Assembly: GCF_013030985.1 (NCBI RefSeq)
Contig: NZ_WPYP01000011.1
Coordinates: 100,404 to 164,403, forward strand
Direction of reading: 5' to 3'
Length of the DNA stretch: 64,000 bases
Origin: Ruegeria arenilitoris
GTDB taxonomy: Bacteria > Pseudomonadota > Alphaproteobacteria > Rhodobacterales > Rhodobacteraceae
Shown here: positions 51,527 to 61,032 of the stretch, piece by piece
How positions within the stretch are numbered: position 1 is the first letter of the stretch
How the letters are laid out: each line of letters opens with the position of its first letter
Notes under the pieces: model-generated
Database searches by the model: none
What the model saw: only the letters and a program-made list of their open reading frames with translations
What the model was told of the DNA's origin: nothing
Made by a program: the position numbers and the translations under genes

Positions 51527-52686
51527 TTCTGCATCTCGATCACGGCCTCATCGTCCGGATCAGCCTTGAAGCTGAGGTTGTAGGCCGTGATCCCCACCAT
51601 ACACAGCAGAACGAAGGGCCAGAATGCGGCCTTGGGATACAGGTTGTCCTTGTAGTGGATGAACCGCAGCGAAGGCACTGCCTCGGACGCGAACAGATAG
51701 GTGTTGATCGAGACCGCCAGCAGCAGGAAATACATCAGGAAAAAGAACGACTCCATGTAGATCACCGGCGAACCGGCAAAGCCTTCGCGCAGTTGCACAT
51801 GCGCCAAAAGGATCACGAAGAACAGGACCGAGCAGGTGCCGATCACGCTGGAGGTGCTGAAATCATGCCGCTCGACCAGATTGGGGAGGCGGGTGACGGT
51901 CATCACCGCGCCGAACAGCAACATCGTCACCACGATCAGCGGGATCATGTGGACGATGAAGGCATTCCCGAAATTCCGCTTGATGACGAAGTTATAGTGC
52001 AGTTCCGGTTGGTTGGTCTGGAACTCGTTTTCACCGATGCCCAGCGTGGTATCCAGATCTGACAGGCGATAGTCGAAATAGGTGTTTTCCCGCTCCCAAG
52101 TGCCCATGACGATACTGGGATCGATGCCGAAGATATCTTCCGGGCCAGTGGCCGGATAGGCCGAAAAGTCCGGTATTAGAGCCACATTCACATCAAACTC
52201 GCCGGGCCAGAACCGGACCCAGACGGTTTTGTGGTCGAACGGATAGCTGGTGTAATCAAAGCTCTGCCGTAAGGTCTGTTCGAAGTACCAGCCGATCAGT
52301 TCCGACCCATCCTGATCCATGCGATAGACCTCTTCGATCAGACCATTCGCGGCATCGGTAGCCTCGGGCAGGATGAACCCGACCTCGCCCTCGGCGGGTT
52401 TGATCGCATCATGGATGCCGTCTTCGTAGTGCTGCCAGATATAACCGCTGACATGCACGTCGCTGGCACCAATAAAGCTGAAGGATTTGATGAAAATGCC
52501 GGTTTTCACCCTGTATTCCGGCGCATTCCCCAGCTTTTGCAGATACTCATCGACCGAGGCCTGATCCGGCAATTGCGTCGGATCGCCCTCGAAATGGTTC
52601 AGCGCAACCAGAAGCCTGAACAGCAGCACTGCCAGACCAAAGGTCAGGGCACCGGAAATCCACCAAACCTTCTTTTCGATGCTCAT
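51523..52686 (-). CDS. Divergent pentameric ligand-gated ion channel (Cys-loop-like) protein
   Basis: This 387-aa protein has an N-terminal membrane segment or signal anchor (residues 8-30). A beta-rich extracytoplasmic domain (about 55-237) contains FDYTSYPFDHKTVWVRFWP, with the YPFD at 148-151 matching the (F/Y)PFDxQ of the Cys-loop region in pentameric ligand-gated channels. Four helices then follow in the expected spacing: 240-262 with Pro249 (HMIPLIVVTMLLFG), 276-296, 308-332 and 352-372. As in other bacterial members, no Cys-loop cysteines are present. It directly abuts the cyclase gene upstream (TGA then ATG), so the two form an operon. The ligand and ion are unknown. Confidence 0.65.
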   Translation of the reverse strand: MSIEKKVWWISGALTFGLAVLLFRLLVALNHFEGDPTQLPDQASVDEYLQKLGNAPEYRVKTGIFIKSFSFIGASDVHVSGYIWQHYEDGIHDAIKPAEGEVGFILPEATDAANGLIEEVYRMDQDGSELIGWYFEQTLRQSFDYTSYPFDHKTVWVRFWPGEFDVNVALIPDFSAYPATGPEDIFGIDPSIVMGTWERENTYFDYRLSDLDTTLGIGENEFQTNQPELHYNFVIKRNFGNAFIVHMIPLIVVTMLLFGAVMTVTRLPNLVERHDFSTSSVIGTCSVLFFVILLAHVQLREGFAGSPVIYMESFFFLMYFLLLAVSINTYLFASEAVPSLRFIHYKDNLYPKAAFWPFVLLCMVGITAYNLSFKADPDDEAVIEMQN

Positions 52687-55600
52687 TCAGCCCCTTTCGT
52701 GCGTGGTCCAGCTGCCGACCAGGGACTGCGTGATGCCCATCTGGGCGAACCGCGCGCCCAGCGCCTCGAAGTCTTCATGCGCGGACATTGGAATGCCCCA
52801 GCCGCCGCACGCGGCCAGAACCTTTGCGTGCTGAATCGACAGTTCGACCATCGGCAGGGGTTCATCGGCGGTGAACTTGGCCAAAGCATCCGCGTATTCC
52901 GTGGCCTTGTCCCATTCCCGACGCGCCAGCATGACGGCGCTGGCATCGGGATAGAAATGCAGATGGCTGTGCCCCACGCACCCCTCGGCAATAATCTGAG
53001 CACCCAGTTTCAGGTGCTGATCCTGTTTGTTAGGATCTGTTTCCGCCATGGCCAGCGCCGACAGCGCCTTGGGCCCCACGAAGTTGCGGCCATGTTCCAA
53101 GGCGATGTCCACGGCGTGCTGCCCGGTTTCCCGCGCCTGATCCAATCGCCCTGCATAGACCTGCGTGCGGGCCAGATGCTCCAACGCCTGCGCCTCAAGC
53201 CGTTTGGCGCCCACGCGGTTGGCGATTTCGGCGGAAACGGTGAAGGTCTCAAGCGCCTGATCCAGCTCGCCCAGAAAGGTGTGCGCCACGCCCAGACAGG
53301 TCTGCGCCACACATTCGGGCACAAAGGCAAAGTACTTCTGCGATACCTCAATGGCCTCCTGCGCGTCGCGCTTTCCCTGCGCCACATCACCGGTATAGCT
53401 GCGCGCCACGCTGAGGTTGTGCAGGTTGGCCGCCAGATCCCGCACCAGCCCCTTTTCGCGCGCCCGCTCGACCGCCTGCGTATAGAACCCGGCGGCGGTC
53501 TGCATCGTCGCATTCATGAAATTGGCATCGCCAAACCCGCTGAGCGCACCGACCTCCAACCGGGCCGATTCCAGCTTTCTGGCCAGTGTTAGAGCCTTTT
53601 CGTTGCTCTGCATCGCATCTTCGACCCGGCCCAGCGGGAAGTAGACATTGCCGCGCACATAGTTGATCTGGGCGATGTCGCGCTCGGACCCGCAACGCTC
53701 GGCCGCCTCTTCGGCCGTATCGAGGCTTTGCAGCGCGTCCTTATACAGGCTGGCCTGCCGCGCCGCCTGTGCCAGACCGATATGGGCCCGGCTGACCTGT
53801 TCATCGGTTTCGGCCAGATCTGCGGCCTCTTTGAACTCGCGCAGGGCGTCATCCGACAAACCTTGCAAGCGGTGCGTCTCACCCCGGGCGCAGAACAGAT
53901 CGAACCGCACCCCGGATGGGGCGGGCAGTTCCAGCGCCCGTTCGATCAGCGGGCTGGCATCGTCGAATTGAAACGCCTGGATCAGGTTCTCGGCGGCGTC
54001 CAGATAGGCCTGCGCTGCGTTGGTTGCCCCCGCCCGGTCCAGATGCTGTGCCCGCAGGGTGGCATCGCGGTCCTCGAACCATTTCGCGGCCTGACGATGC
54101 AACCGCGCGCGTTCCGATTTGACCAGCGTGGCATAGGACCCGTCGCGGATCAGCGCATGGGCAAACATCAACTCGGTCCCTGCCTCTCGGATCAGGGCCG
54201 ACCGGATCAGGGTAGATACGTCCAGATGCCCTTCGCCCAAGATAAAGTTCAGCACCTCGGGCGAGAACCGCTGACCCAAGACCGAGGCCGCCTGAATCGC
54301 TGCCCGGCTGGACCGGTCCAGCGCATCCAGGCGTGACTGCACGATGCCCTGAATGCTGCCGGGAACGGATTCGCGTTTCAACACGTCGATATTGCGCAAG
54401 AGTTGTTCCAGAAACAGCGGATTACCCCCGGCACGCTGCACACAGGCATCCAGAAGTTCGGGGTCGATGCCGGTGAACTCCTCGACCAGTTGCCGGGCCT
54501 GATCCTCGCCCATCGGCGCCAATTCCAGTTTCGAGATCAGCGCACCATCCGTGCTCATCTGCCATTCGCGGTTGATCGGGTCGCCTTCGACGCGGCTGGT
54601 CATCAGCAAGACGCAGGGCAAATCGCGGGTGGTGGCGGCGATATGGGCGCAGGCGGTCAGGATATCCGGCGCTGCCCAGTGGATATCCTCGATCTGGATC
54701 AGCATCGGCGCTTTGCGGCTGCGCGCGGCAATCAGCTCGTCGATCACCTGCCGCCGCCCGCGCAATCGGGTGGCGTTGTCCATCACCGCGTAAACCTCGG
54801 CCAGACCGGGGTCTTGCTCCAGCTCCAGCAGCGCGTTCAGATGGGTGGCGTTCGAGGGCGAGACCCAGCCCTTGGTCACCGCATCCTGCGCCATCGCCGC
54901 GCAGGTGGCAGCGTCATCCTCAGCCTCGAGCCCTAAAATGCTGCGGGCAACAGATTGAATGGCCGAGTGCCCCTCGCGGGTGCCGAAATCCATAACGACA
55001 CCGTTGTGGATCGAGTAGTTGAGGCCAGCGGCCATCTCGGCCACCTGTTCGGACAGGTGTGTCTTGCCGATCCCCGGCTCGCCCAGAACGATATGAACCT
55101 CACCCTTGCCATGCTGCTGACAGCGGTCGAACGTGGCCGAGAACAGCGACATCTCGCGCTCGCGCCCGACAAAGCGGTGACGGCGCGCGCGGATGTTGCG
55201 CGCCAGCCGGTCCAGCCGCCACAGCTCGACCGGTTCATTCAAGCCCTTGATGTCCTTCTTGCCCATGGATTCGCCGACGAAAAGCGGCCCTAACGCAAGC
55301 TGAATGTCGTGTGAGACAAAGGTCTCGCCCGGCACGGCCATGTCGGTGATGCGCGAGGCAAGGTTCACGCCATCGCCGGTCACCGTGTATTCCGTATGCG
55401 CCTGACTGCCGGTGGTGCTGGCGATCACCTGCCCCGAGGCGATGCCGATATGGCAGGACAGCGGCGGGTTCAGGCTGGGCAGCACCGCGTGAATTTCCAG
55501 CGCCGCGCGGGCCGCGCGTTCGGTGTCGTTAGTGTGGGAAATCGGCGCCCCGAATACGGCCATGACGGCGTCGCCGATATGCTTGTCGATCCGGCCGCCG

Positions 55601-55965
55601 AATTTCTCGACCACGTGATCCACCTTGGCAAAAAACGCGTTCAGCAGCGCGTGCATGTCCTCGGCGTCCAGCTCGCTGGTCAGGCGGGTAAATCCGGAGA
55701 GGTCGGCAAACATCACCGTCACCTGCCGCTTTGCGGGCTCGGGCGGGGTATCAGGTTCATAGGCCTGAACGGTTTCAACGGTCTCAAGCTCGGCAATCGC
55801 GCGCAGCAGCCTGCGGCGGTCTCCGACAGCGGTCACTCCGATTTCGATCAGGTCTTCGCCCGTAAGATCGGGCAGAATTGCGAAATCAATTTTGTTATCC
55901 AAAAAGGCTTGCGCGTATTCAGAAAGTCCAAGCGCGCCCAGCCAGTCCCTAAGGTCCTGAGACAT
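52687..55965 (-). CDS. SAM domain / class III adenylate cyclase / AAA ATPase / TPR protein
   Basis: I start at the ATG complementary to 55963-55965 (MSQDLRDWLG) with AGAGGGG upstream; 37 open codons before it look untranslated. The 1092-aa protein has a SAM domain (1-60), a class III cyclase catalytic domain (80-250) with metal aspartates Asp88 (MFADLSGFT) and Asp132 (KHIGDAVMAVFG) and transition-state NLASR near 201-205, an AAA/STAND-type ATPase with Walker A GEPGIGKT at 295-302 and IQIEDIHWA as Walker B, then about eight TPR-like repeats (from about 650). It should make cAMP under control of the ATPase/TPR sensor. It is followed without gap by the channel-like gene. Confidence 0.9.
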   Translation of the reverse strand: MSQDLRDWLGALGLSEYAQAFLDNKIDFAILPDLTGEDLIEIGVTAVGDRRRLLRAIAELETVETVQAYEPDTPPEPAKRQVTVMFADLSGFTRLTSELDAEDMHALLNAFFAKVDHVVEKFGGRIDKHIGDAVMAVFGAPISHTNDTERAARAALEIHAVLPSLNPPLSCHIGIASGQVIASTTGSQAHTEYTVTGDGVNLASRITDMAVPGETFVSHDIQLALGPLFVGESMGKKDIKGLNEPVELWRLDRLARNIRARRHRFVGREREMSLFSATFDRCQQHGKGEVHIVLGEPGIGKTHLSEQVAEMAAGLNYSIHNGVVMDFGTREGHSAIQSVARSILGLEAEDDAATCAAMAQDAVTKGWVSPSNATHLNALLELEQDPGLAEVYAVMDNATRLRGRRQVIDELIAARSRKAPMLIQIEDIHWAAPDILTACAHIAATTRDLPCVLLMTSRVEGDPINREWQMSTDGALISKLELAPMGEDQARQLVEEFTGIDPELLDACVQRAGGNPLFLEQLLRNIDVLKRESVPGSIQGIVQSRLDALDRSSRAAIQAASVLGQRFSPEVLNFILGEGHLDVSTLIRSALIREAGTELMFAHALIRDGSYATLVKSERARLHRQAAKWFEDRDATLRAQHLDRAGATNAAQAYLDAAENLIQAFQFDDASPLIERALELPAPSGVRFDLFCARGETHRLQGLSDDALREFKEAADLAETDEQVSRAHIGLAQAARQASLYKDALQSLDTAEEAAERCGSERDIAQINYVRGNVYFPLGRVEDAMQSNEKALTLARKLESARLEVGALSGFGDANFMNATMQTAAGFYTQAVERAREKGLVRDLAANLHNLSVARSYTGDVAQGKRDAQEAIEVSQKYFAFVPECVAQTCLGVAHTFLGELDQALETFTVSAEIANRVGAKRLEAQALEHLARTQVYAGRLDQARETGQHAVDIALEHGRNFVGPKALSALAMAETDPNKQDQHLKLGAQIIAEGCVGHSHLHFYPDASAVMLARREWDKATEYADALAKFTADEPLPMVELSIQHAKVLAACGGWGIPMSAHEDFEALGARFAQMGITQSLVGSWTTHERG

Positions 55966-56179
55966 GTCGCCCCTCTGAAGCCCCCTAACTTCAGAGACAG
56001 ACCTAGCACAGCAGACCCCTTTGAGTCTGCAATGGTTAACGAAATTAATATTTATGTATGCCCATATGCCCGACATGAGGGCAACGGACCTCGGCGCTCA
56101 ACCCATCGGCCGAAAGAGCTTGCCCAACTGCCGGGTCCTTTCGAGGCCGCTGTGCAGGCCCCAGACTGGACAGGATGGA

Positions 56180-57463
56180 TCAGGCAAAAGGCACCCGCGC
56201 CTCGTCCAGAGTTTTTTGCCCCGTGGGCAGGGCCAGGTCGCAGGTGACCGGGTTTGATCGTGCAATCACGCGGCCCTTGCGCACCACCGCCAGCCGGTGG
56301 GCGCGCAGCCGGATGGCCTCGATCGGGTCCGTCGCCTGTAGCAGCACGAAATTCGCAGCACAGCCTTTGGCGACGCCGTACCCCTCCAGCCCCATGATCT
56401 TGGCCGAGTTCTCGGTGACCGCATCGAAACACCACGCCATATCGGCGCGGCTGGACAGCTGCCCCACATGCAGCCCCATGAAGGCCACATCCAGCATGTC
56501 GGCTTTCCCCAGCGAATACCACGGGTCCATCATGCAGTCCGAGCCAAACCCCACGGTGATCCCGGCATCACGCAGCTCGCGCACGCGGGTCTGGCCCCGG
56601 CGTTTGGGATAGGTGTCATGCCGTCCCTGCAGCATAATGTTGATCAGCGGGTTCGGAATGGCATGAACCTCGGCCTCAACCATCAGCGGGATCAGCTTGG
56701 AGACGTAGTAGTTGTCCATCGAGTGCATCGACGTCAGGTGCGAGCCCGCAACCCGGCCATTAAGACCCAAACGTTGGGTTTCGTAGGCCAGCGTTTCGAT
56801 ATGGCGGCTTTGCGGGTCGTCGCTTTCATCGCAATGCATATCGACCATCAGCCCGCGCTCGGCCGCGATTTCACACAGCAGGCGTACGGATTCCGCCCCG
56901 TCGGCCATGGTGCGTTCGAAATGCGGGATGCCACCGACCACATCCACGCCCATATCCAGCGCGCGGATCGTGTTCTGCATCGCGGTCGCGTCGCGCAACA
57001 CGCCGTCCTGCGGGAAGGCGACCAGTTGCAGGTCAAGATACTCCTTCACCTGCTCGCGCACCTGCACCAGGGCCTGCACGCCTTTGAGGTCATCATCACA
57101 GGTATCCACATGACTGCGGATCGCGCCAATGCCTTTCGCCACCGCCAACTCGCAATAACGCAGCGCACGGGCAATGATGTCGTCGACGGACTGAATCGGC
57201 TTCAACTCTCCCCACAGCGCAATCCCTTCCAGCAACGTGCCCGAGACATTCATCCGCGGGGTGCCCAGTGAAAGCGTCGCGTCCATGTGGAAATGCGGAT
57301 CGACAAAGGGCGGAGAAACCAGTTGCCCATTTGCGTCGATCACTTCTTGCGCCTCAGCGGTGATCCCGACCTCAACAGCCGCGATTTTGCCGCCCTTGCA
57401 GGCGATGTCCACGCCGGTCTGGCCATCGGTCAGGGTGGCATTCTTGACGATCAGATCAAACAT
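56180..57463 (-). CDS. Cytosine deaminase-like amidohydrolase
   Basis: This 427-aa protein has VSPPFVDPHFHMDATLS (metal-binding HxH, near residue 57), SHVDTC, the MVDMHCDESDDPQ motif (near 210) and a late metal-site Asp in VGFGSDCMMDPW, as in the CodA branch of amidohydrolases. It deaminates cytosine or a related base (isoguanine and N-cyano compounds are alternatives). It lies 8 bp after the permease genes of a nucleoside-type ABC transporter, which suggests uptake and deamination of a nucleobase as nitrogen source. Confidence 0.87.
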   Translation of the reverse strand: MFDLIVKNATLTDGQTGVDIACKGGKIAAVEVGITAEAQEVIDANGQLVSPPFVDPHFHMDATLSLGTPRMNVSGTLLEGIALWGELKPIQSVDDIIARALRYCELAVAKGIGAIRSHVDTCDDDLKGVQALVQVREQVKEYLDLQLVAFPQDGVLRDATAMQNTIRALDMGVDVVGGIPHFERTMADGAESVRLLCEIAAERGLMVDMHCDESDDPQSRHIETLAYETQRLGLNGRVAGSHLTSMHSMDNYYVSKLIPLMVEAEVHAIPNPLINIMLQGRHDTYPKRRGQTRVRELRDAGITVGFGSDCMMDPWYSLGKADMLDVAFMGLHVGQLSSRADMAWCFDAVTENSAKIMGLEGYGVAKGCAANFVLLQATDPIEAIRLRAHRLAVVRKGRVIARSNPVTCDLALPTGQKTLDEARVPFA

Positions 57464-57471
57464 GGCGGCTC

Positions 57472-58416
57472 CTATCGTTGGCCTTTGAACCAGGGGGTTA
57501 GCAGTGCACGCGGATAATCCGCCGACCGTGCGGCAACCACAAGCGCGATGATCGACAGGATGTACGGCGCCATCAGGAACACCTGACCGGGCACCAGCGC
57601 GCCGATTTCAGTTTGCAGCCGCACTTGCAGCGCATCGAACGCACCGAACAGCAGCGCGCCCAACAGCGCCTTGCCCGGCCGCCAGCTGGCAAAGATCACC
57701 AACGCAATACAAACCCAGCCGCGCCCGTTGACCATGCCGAAGAAAAACGCATCAAAGGCGCTCATGGTCAGGAAGGCCCCGCCCAGCGCCATCAAGGCAG
57801 ACCCCGCAACAATGGCGCCGATCCGCAACCCATAGACCGACAGGCCCTGCGCATCGACGCTGTCCGGGTTGTCTCCGACGGCTTTGATCGCCACGCCCAG
57901 AGCCGTGCGGTTCATCACATACCAGACCACCGCCACCATCAGCAACGCCAGCCAGGTAAGGGCGGTTTGCTGAAACAGAACAGACCCTAAAAAGGGCAAT
58001 TCGGATAGAACAGGCAGGTCCAGCGGTTGAAACGGCTCGATCCGGGGCGGAGAAGATACGTTGGGCAGTGCCGTGCGATAGGTGTAGTAACTGACCGAAG
58101 TGGCAAACAACGTGATCCCCAGCCCCGAGACATGTTGCGACAGCCCCAAAGGCACTGTCAGGATCGCATGCAGCAGGCCGAAGAACGCTCCGGCAAGCGC
58201 TGCAACCAGAACCCCGCCCCACAGGCCCGCGCCCAGCCAGACCGCCATCCAGCCGCACATGGCACCGACGACGAAGATCCCCTCGATCCCGAGGTTCAGC
58301 ACACCCGCCCGTTCGCAGATCAGCGCACCCAGAACGCCAAAGATCAGCGGCGTTGCGATGCGCAGGGAAGCCGCCCAGAAACTTTCGCTGATCAGAATAT
58401 TGAGGATATCCATCAT
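57472..58416 (-). CDS. Nucleoside-type ABC transporter permease (second)
   Basis: I choose the ATG complementary to 58414-58416 (MMDILNIL), overlapping the upstream stop by 4 bp; a much longer frame is open upstream but only antiparallel in reading to the other permease gene. The 314-aa protein has about eight hydrophobic helices and the RbsC/BmpC-type features TPLIFGVLGALICERAGVLNLGIEGIF, GLGITLFATS, GVAIKAVGDNPDSVDAQGLSV and GRGWVCIALVIFASWRPGKALLGALLFG. It forms the membrane channel together with the preceding permease. Confidence 0.92.
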   Translation of the reverse strand: MMDILNILISESFWAASLRIATPLIFGVLGALICERAGVLNLGIEGIFVVGAMCGWMAVWLGAGLWGGVLVAALAGAFFGLLHAILTVPLGLSQHVSGLGITLFATSVSYYTYRTALPNVSSPPRIEPFQPLDLPVLSELPFLGSVLFQQTALTWLALLMVAVVWYVMNRTALGVAIKAVGDNPDSVDAQGLSVYGLRIGAIVAGSALMALGGAFLTMSAFDAFFFGMVNGRGWVCIALVIFASWRPGKALLGALLFGAFDALQVRLQTEIGALVPGQVFLMAPYILSIIALVVAARSADYPRALLTPWFKGQR

Positions 58417-59486
58417 GACGCCGCCCTCGTGGTGCTGGCCCGGACGATCCGATACCGCGCAACAAAGCCGCCGACGAGAACGCAGAGCAGCGAGACCGAC
58501 ACCACCAGATCGGCCAGAAAGGACGACACGCCCATGGCGCGGCTCATACTGTCGGCGCCGACAAAGACAGACGCGATGAACAGTGCCGCGATGACCACGC
58601 CTGCCGGTGACAATCCTGCCAGCATCGCTACAACAATCCCCGTATAGCCAAATCCGGGTGACAGGTCCGAGGTCAGATAGCCTTTTAGCCCGGCCACCTC
58701 GCTGACACCTGCCAGACCGGCCAGCCCTCCGGACAGTATGGCGACGCCAAACAGCGACCGGTTCACGTTGATCCCCGCATGGCGTGCCGCTGCGGCGTTT
58801 TCCCCCACCGCCCGCAACCGGAAGCCCCAGACCGACCGCGCCAGCATGAATTGGGCCAAACCCGCCAGAATCAGAGCCACAACCAGCCCGGAATGCACCC
58901 GCATCCGATCCATCAACGGTGGCAGCATTCCCTGATCCAGAACCGGGGCCGATTGCGGCCAACCCAAGCTCATCGGGTCTTGCAACGGGCCTTCCAGCAT
59001 CATCTGCACAAAGATCAGGATGATGAAGTTCAGCAGCAGCGTGGTCACAACCTCATCTGCACCGAAGCGGGTCTTCAGATAGGTGGGGGCAACCATGCCC
59101 GCCGCCCCCGCCGCTGCGCCCAGCAGGACAATCAGCGGCAGCAAGAGGATGCCCGAAACATCCAGCACCCCCGAACCGATGGCGACAGCGGCCATCGCCC
59201 CCAGATAAAGCTGCCCCTCGGCCCCGATGTTCCACAGCTTGGCGCGAAAGGCCAAAGCTGCAGCGAGGCCGGTAAAGATCAGCGGCGTCGCGCGGGTCAG
59301 CACCTCGGAAAATGCAAAAACAGAGCCGAACACGCCGCGAAACATCTCAGCGTATGCTTGGAGTGGGTTCGCCCCGGCAGCAAGAAGCGGGATTGCCGCA
59401 AACGCCAGCGCGATTACGGCGGAAAGAACTGGCACGCCCAGCGTGAAGGCCCGCGACTGGGTTTGACGAGGTTCAATGCGGATCAT
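58413..59486 (-). CDS. Nucleoside-type ABC transporter permease (first)
   Basis: This 357-aa protein has about nine hydrophobic helices and the branched RbsC-like core: RATPLIFTGLAAALAFRAKLWNIGAEGQLYLGAM, RFGADEVVTTLLLNFIIL, FRLRAVGENAAAARHAGINV and LTSDLSPGFGYTGIVVAMLAGLSPAGVV. It overlaps the ATPase gene by 4 bp upstream and the second permease by 4 bp downstream. Confidence 0.92.
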   Translation of the reverse strand: MIRIEPRQTQSRAFTLGVPVLSAVIALAFAAIPLLAAGANPLQAYAEMFRGVFGSVFAFSEVLTRATPLIFTGLAAALAFRAKLWNIGAEGQLYLGAMAAVAIGSGVLDVSGILLLPLIVLLGAAAGAAGMVAPTYLKTRFGADEVVTTLLLNFIILIFVQMMLEGPLQDPMSLGWPQSAPVLDQGMLPPLMDRMRVHSGLVVALILAGLAQFMLARSVWGFRLRAVGENAAAARHAGINVNRSLFGVAILSGGLAGLAGVSEVAGLKGYLTSDLSPGFGYTGIVVAMLAGLSPAGVVIAALFIASVFVGADSMSRAMGVSSFLADLVVSVSLLCVLVGGFVARYRIVRASTTRAAS

Positions 59487-60994
59487 GCCGGTTCTCCTGC
59501 CATCATCAACCCGATCTGTTCGCGGTCGCGGCTGGGGGCCTCATGCAAAGCTCCATCGCGGATGACCACGATCCGGTCGGCAAGGCCCAGAATTTCGTCC
59601 AGATCCTCGGAAATCAGCACCACCCCCGCGCCGCGTTCGCGCGCCTCAAGCAAACGCCGCCCGACCTCGGCCGCGGCACCCATGTCCAGACCGCGGGTGG
59701 GTTGGTTGGCCAGGATCAGGGTCGGCGACCGATCGAACACGCGTGCCAGAATGAGTTTCTGAATATTGCCCCCGGACAGCAGCCGCGCCGGGGCCTCAAC
59801 ACCCGGCCCACGTACGTCATATGCCCTGGCCAGACGTTCGGCGTTGTCCTGAATAGCCTCTCGCCGCAGCAGGCCGCGCGATTGCACGTCCGCGTCATCC
59901 AGCCGTTCGATGATCATGTTTTCGGCCACACTCATCGCGCCGACGATGCCTTCGTGGTGGCGATCTTCGGGAATGCGGCCAACGCCCGCCTGCACCATAG
60001 CCGAGGGGCTGGGAGCACCGATTTCAACGCCATTCACCCGTATTAGACCCTGCTCGGGCCGAGTCAGGCCCGAGATCACATTGGCCAACCCGCTTTGACC
60101 ATTGCCCGATACCCCGGCAATCCCAAGGATTTCATGTGCGTGTACCGTCAGATCAACGCCGCTGAGGGTATCGCGTTTGGAGCGGCCAGTGACCGACACG
60201 CCCGTCAGGGCCAGCACCGGCGCACCCGGCGCCATCGCAGCCCCCGCCAGTTCCGGTGTATCTGCCCCGACCATCATCCGGGCAATGGATTTCTCGTCTG
60301 CTTCCGAGGTCGCCATTTCACCCACTTTCCGCCCGTGGCGCAGTACGGCGATCCGGTCGGAAAAGGCCAGAACCTCACGCAGCTTGTGGCTGATGAAGAT
60401 GACCGACAGCCCCTCGGCCGTCATCAAGCGGATGTTTTCGAACAGCGTGTCGGCTTCTTGTGGGGTCAGAACGGCGGTGGGCTCATCCAGCACCAGAATA
60501 CGCGCCTGCCGATAGAGCGCCTTGAGGATCTCGACCCGCTGCCTTTCCCCCACCGACAACCGCCCGACCGGCGTATCCAGTGGCGCAGTCAGTCCGCTTT
60601 GGGCAATGATTTCCTCGACCTTGCGCCGCGCAGCGCGCCGGTTGCGGCGCAGGGCGAACAAGGGTTCAGCGCCCAAGGTGATATTGTCCAAAGCCGAGAT
60701 ATTCTCGGCCAGCGTGAAATGCTGATGCACCATGCCGACACCTGCGGCCAGCGCCACCTGCGGATGGCCCAGCGGCAGTGGCTGCAAAACGCCCGCCTCA
60801 TCCGCGACTTCGATAGACCCTGAATCGGGCAGATAATGCCCGAACAGCATATTCATCAGCGTGGTCTTGCCCGCGCCGTTTTCGCCCAGCAATGCCAGAA
60901 CTTCACCCTTGTTCAGGGTCAGGCTGACATCGTCATTGGCGATGACCGGACCGAAATGCTTGCTCAGCCCGTTGAGCTTCAGAACTGTGGTCAT
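59483..60994 (-). CDS. Nucleoside-type ABC transporter ATP-binding protein (two ATPase domains)
   Basis: This 503-aa protein has two ABC ATPase halves, as in RbsA/BmpB-type transporters. The first has Walker A GENGAGKTTLMNMLFG (near 36-51), signature LSVGERQRVEILKAL and Walker B ILVLDEPTAVL. The second has a degenerate Walker A (GVSGNGQSGLANVISG), signature LLSGGNIQKLILARVF and TLILANQPTRGLD, where the catalytic Asp/Glu pair is altered. It powers the import of a nucleoside or base with the two permeases. Confidence 0.94.
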   Translation of the reverse strand: MTTVLKLNGLSKHFGPVIANDDVSLTLNKGEVLALLGENGAGKTTLMNMLFGHYLPDSGSIEVADEAGVLQPLPLGHPQVALAAGVGMVHQHFTLAENISALDNITLGAEPLFALRRNRRAARRKVEEIIAQSGLTAPLDTPVGRLSVGERQRVEILKALYRQARILVLDEPTAVLTPQEADTLFENIRLMTAEGLSVIFISHKLREVLAFSDRIAVLRHGRKVGEMATSEADEKSIARMMVGADTPELAGAAMAPGAPVLALTGVSVTGRSKRDTLSGVDLTVHAHEILGIAGVSGNGQSGLANVISGLTRPEQGLIRVNGVEIGAPSPSAMVQAGVGRIPEDRHHEGIVGAMSVAENMIIERLDDADVQSRGLLRREAIQDNAERLARAYDVRGPGVEAPARLLSGGNIQKLILARVFDRSPTLILANQPTRGLDMGAAAEVGRRLLEARERGAGVVLISEDLDEILGLADRIVVIRDGALHEAPSRDREQIGLMMAGEPA

Positions 60995-61032
60995 TGGGAA
61001 AGCGGGCCGACGCAGGGCCGGCCCGATTGCAA

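Noticed and set aside
57472..58962. 496-codon reading of the second permease
   Set aside because: The first 180 or so codons lie inside the upstream permease gene in another frame and are low-complexity; MMDILNIL with the 4-bp overlap is the sensible start.
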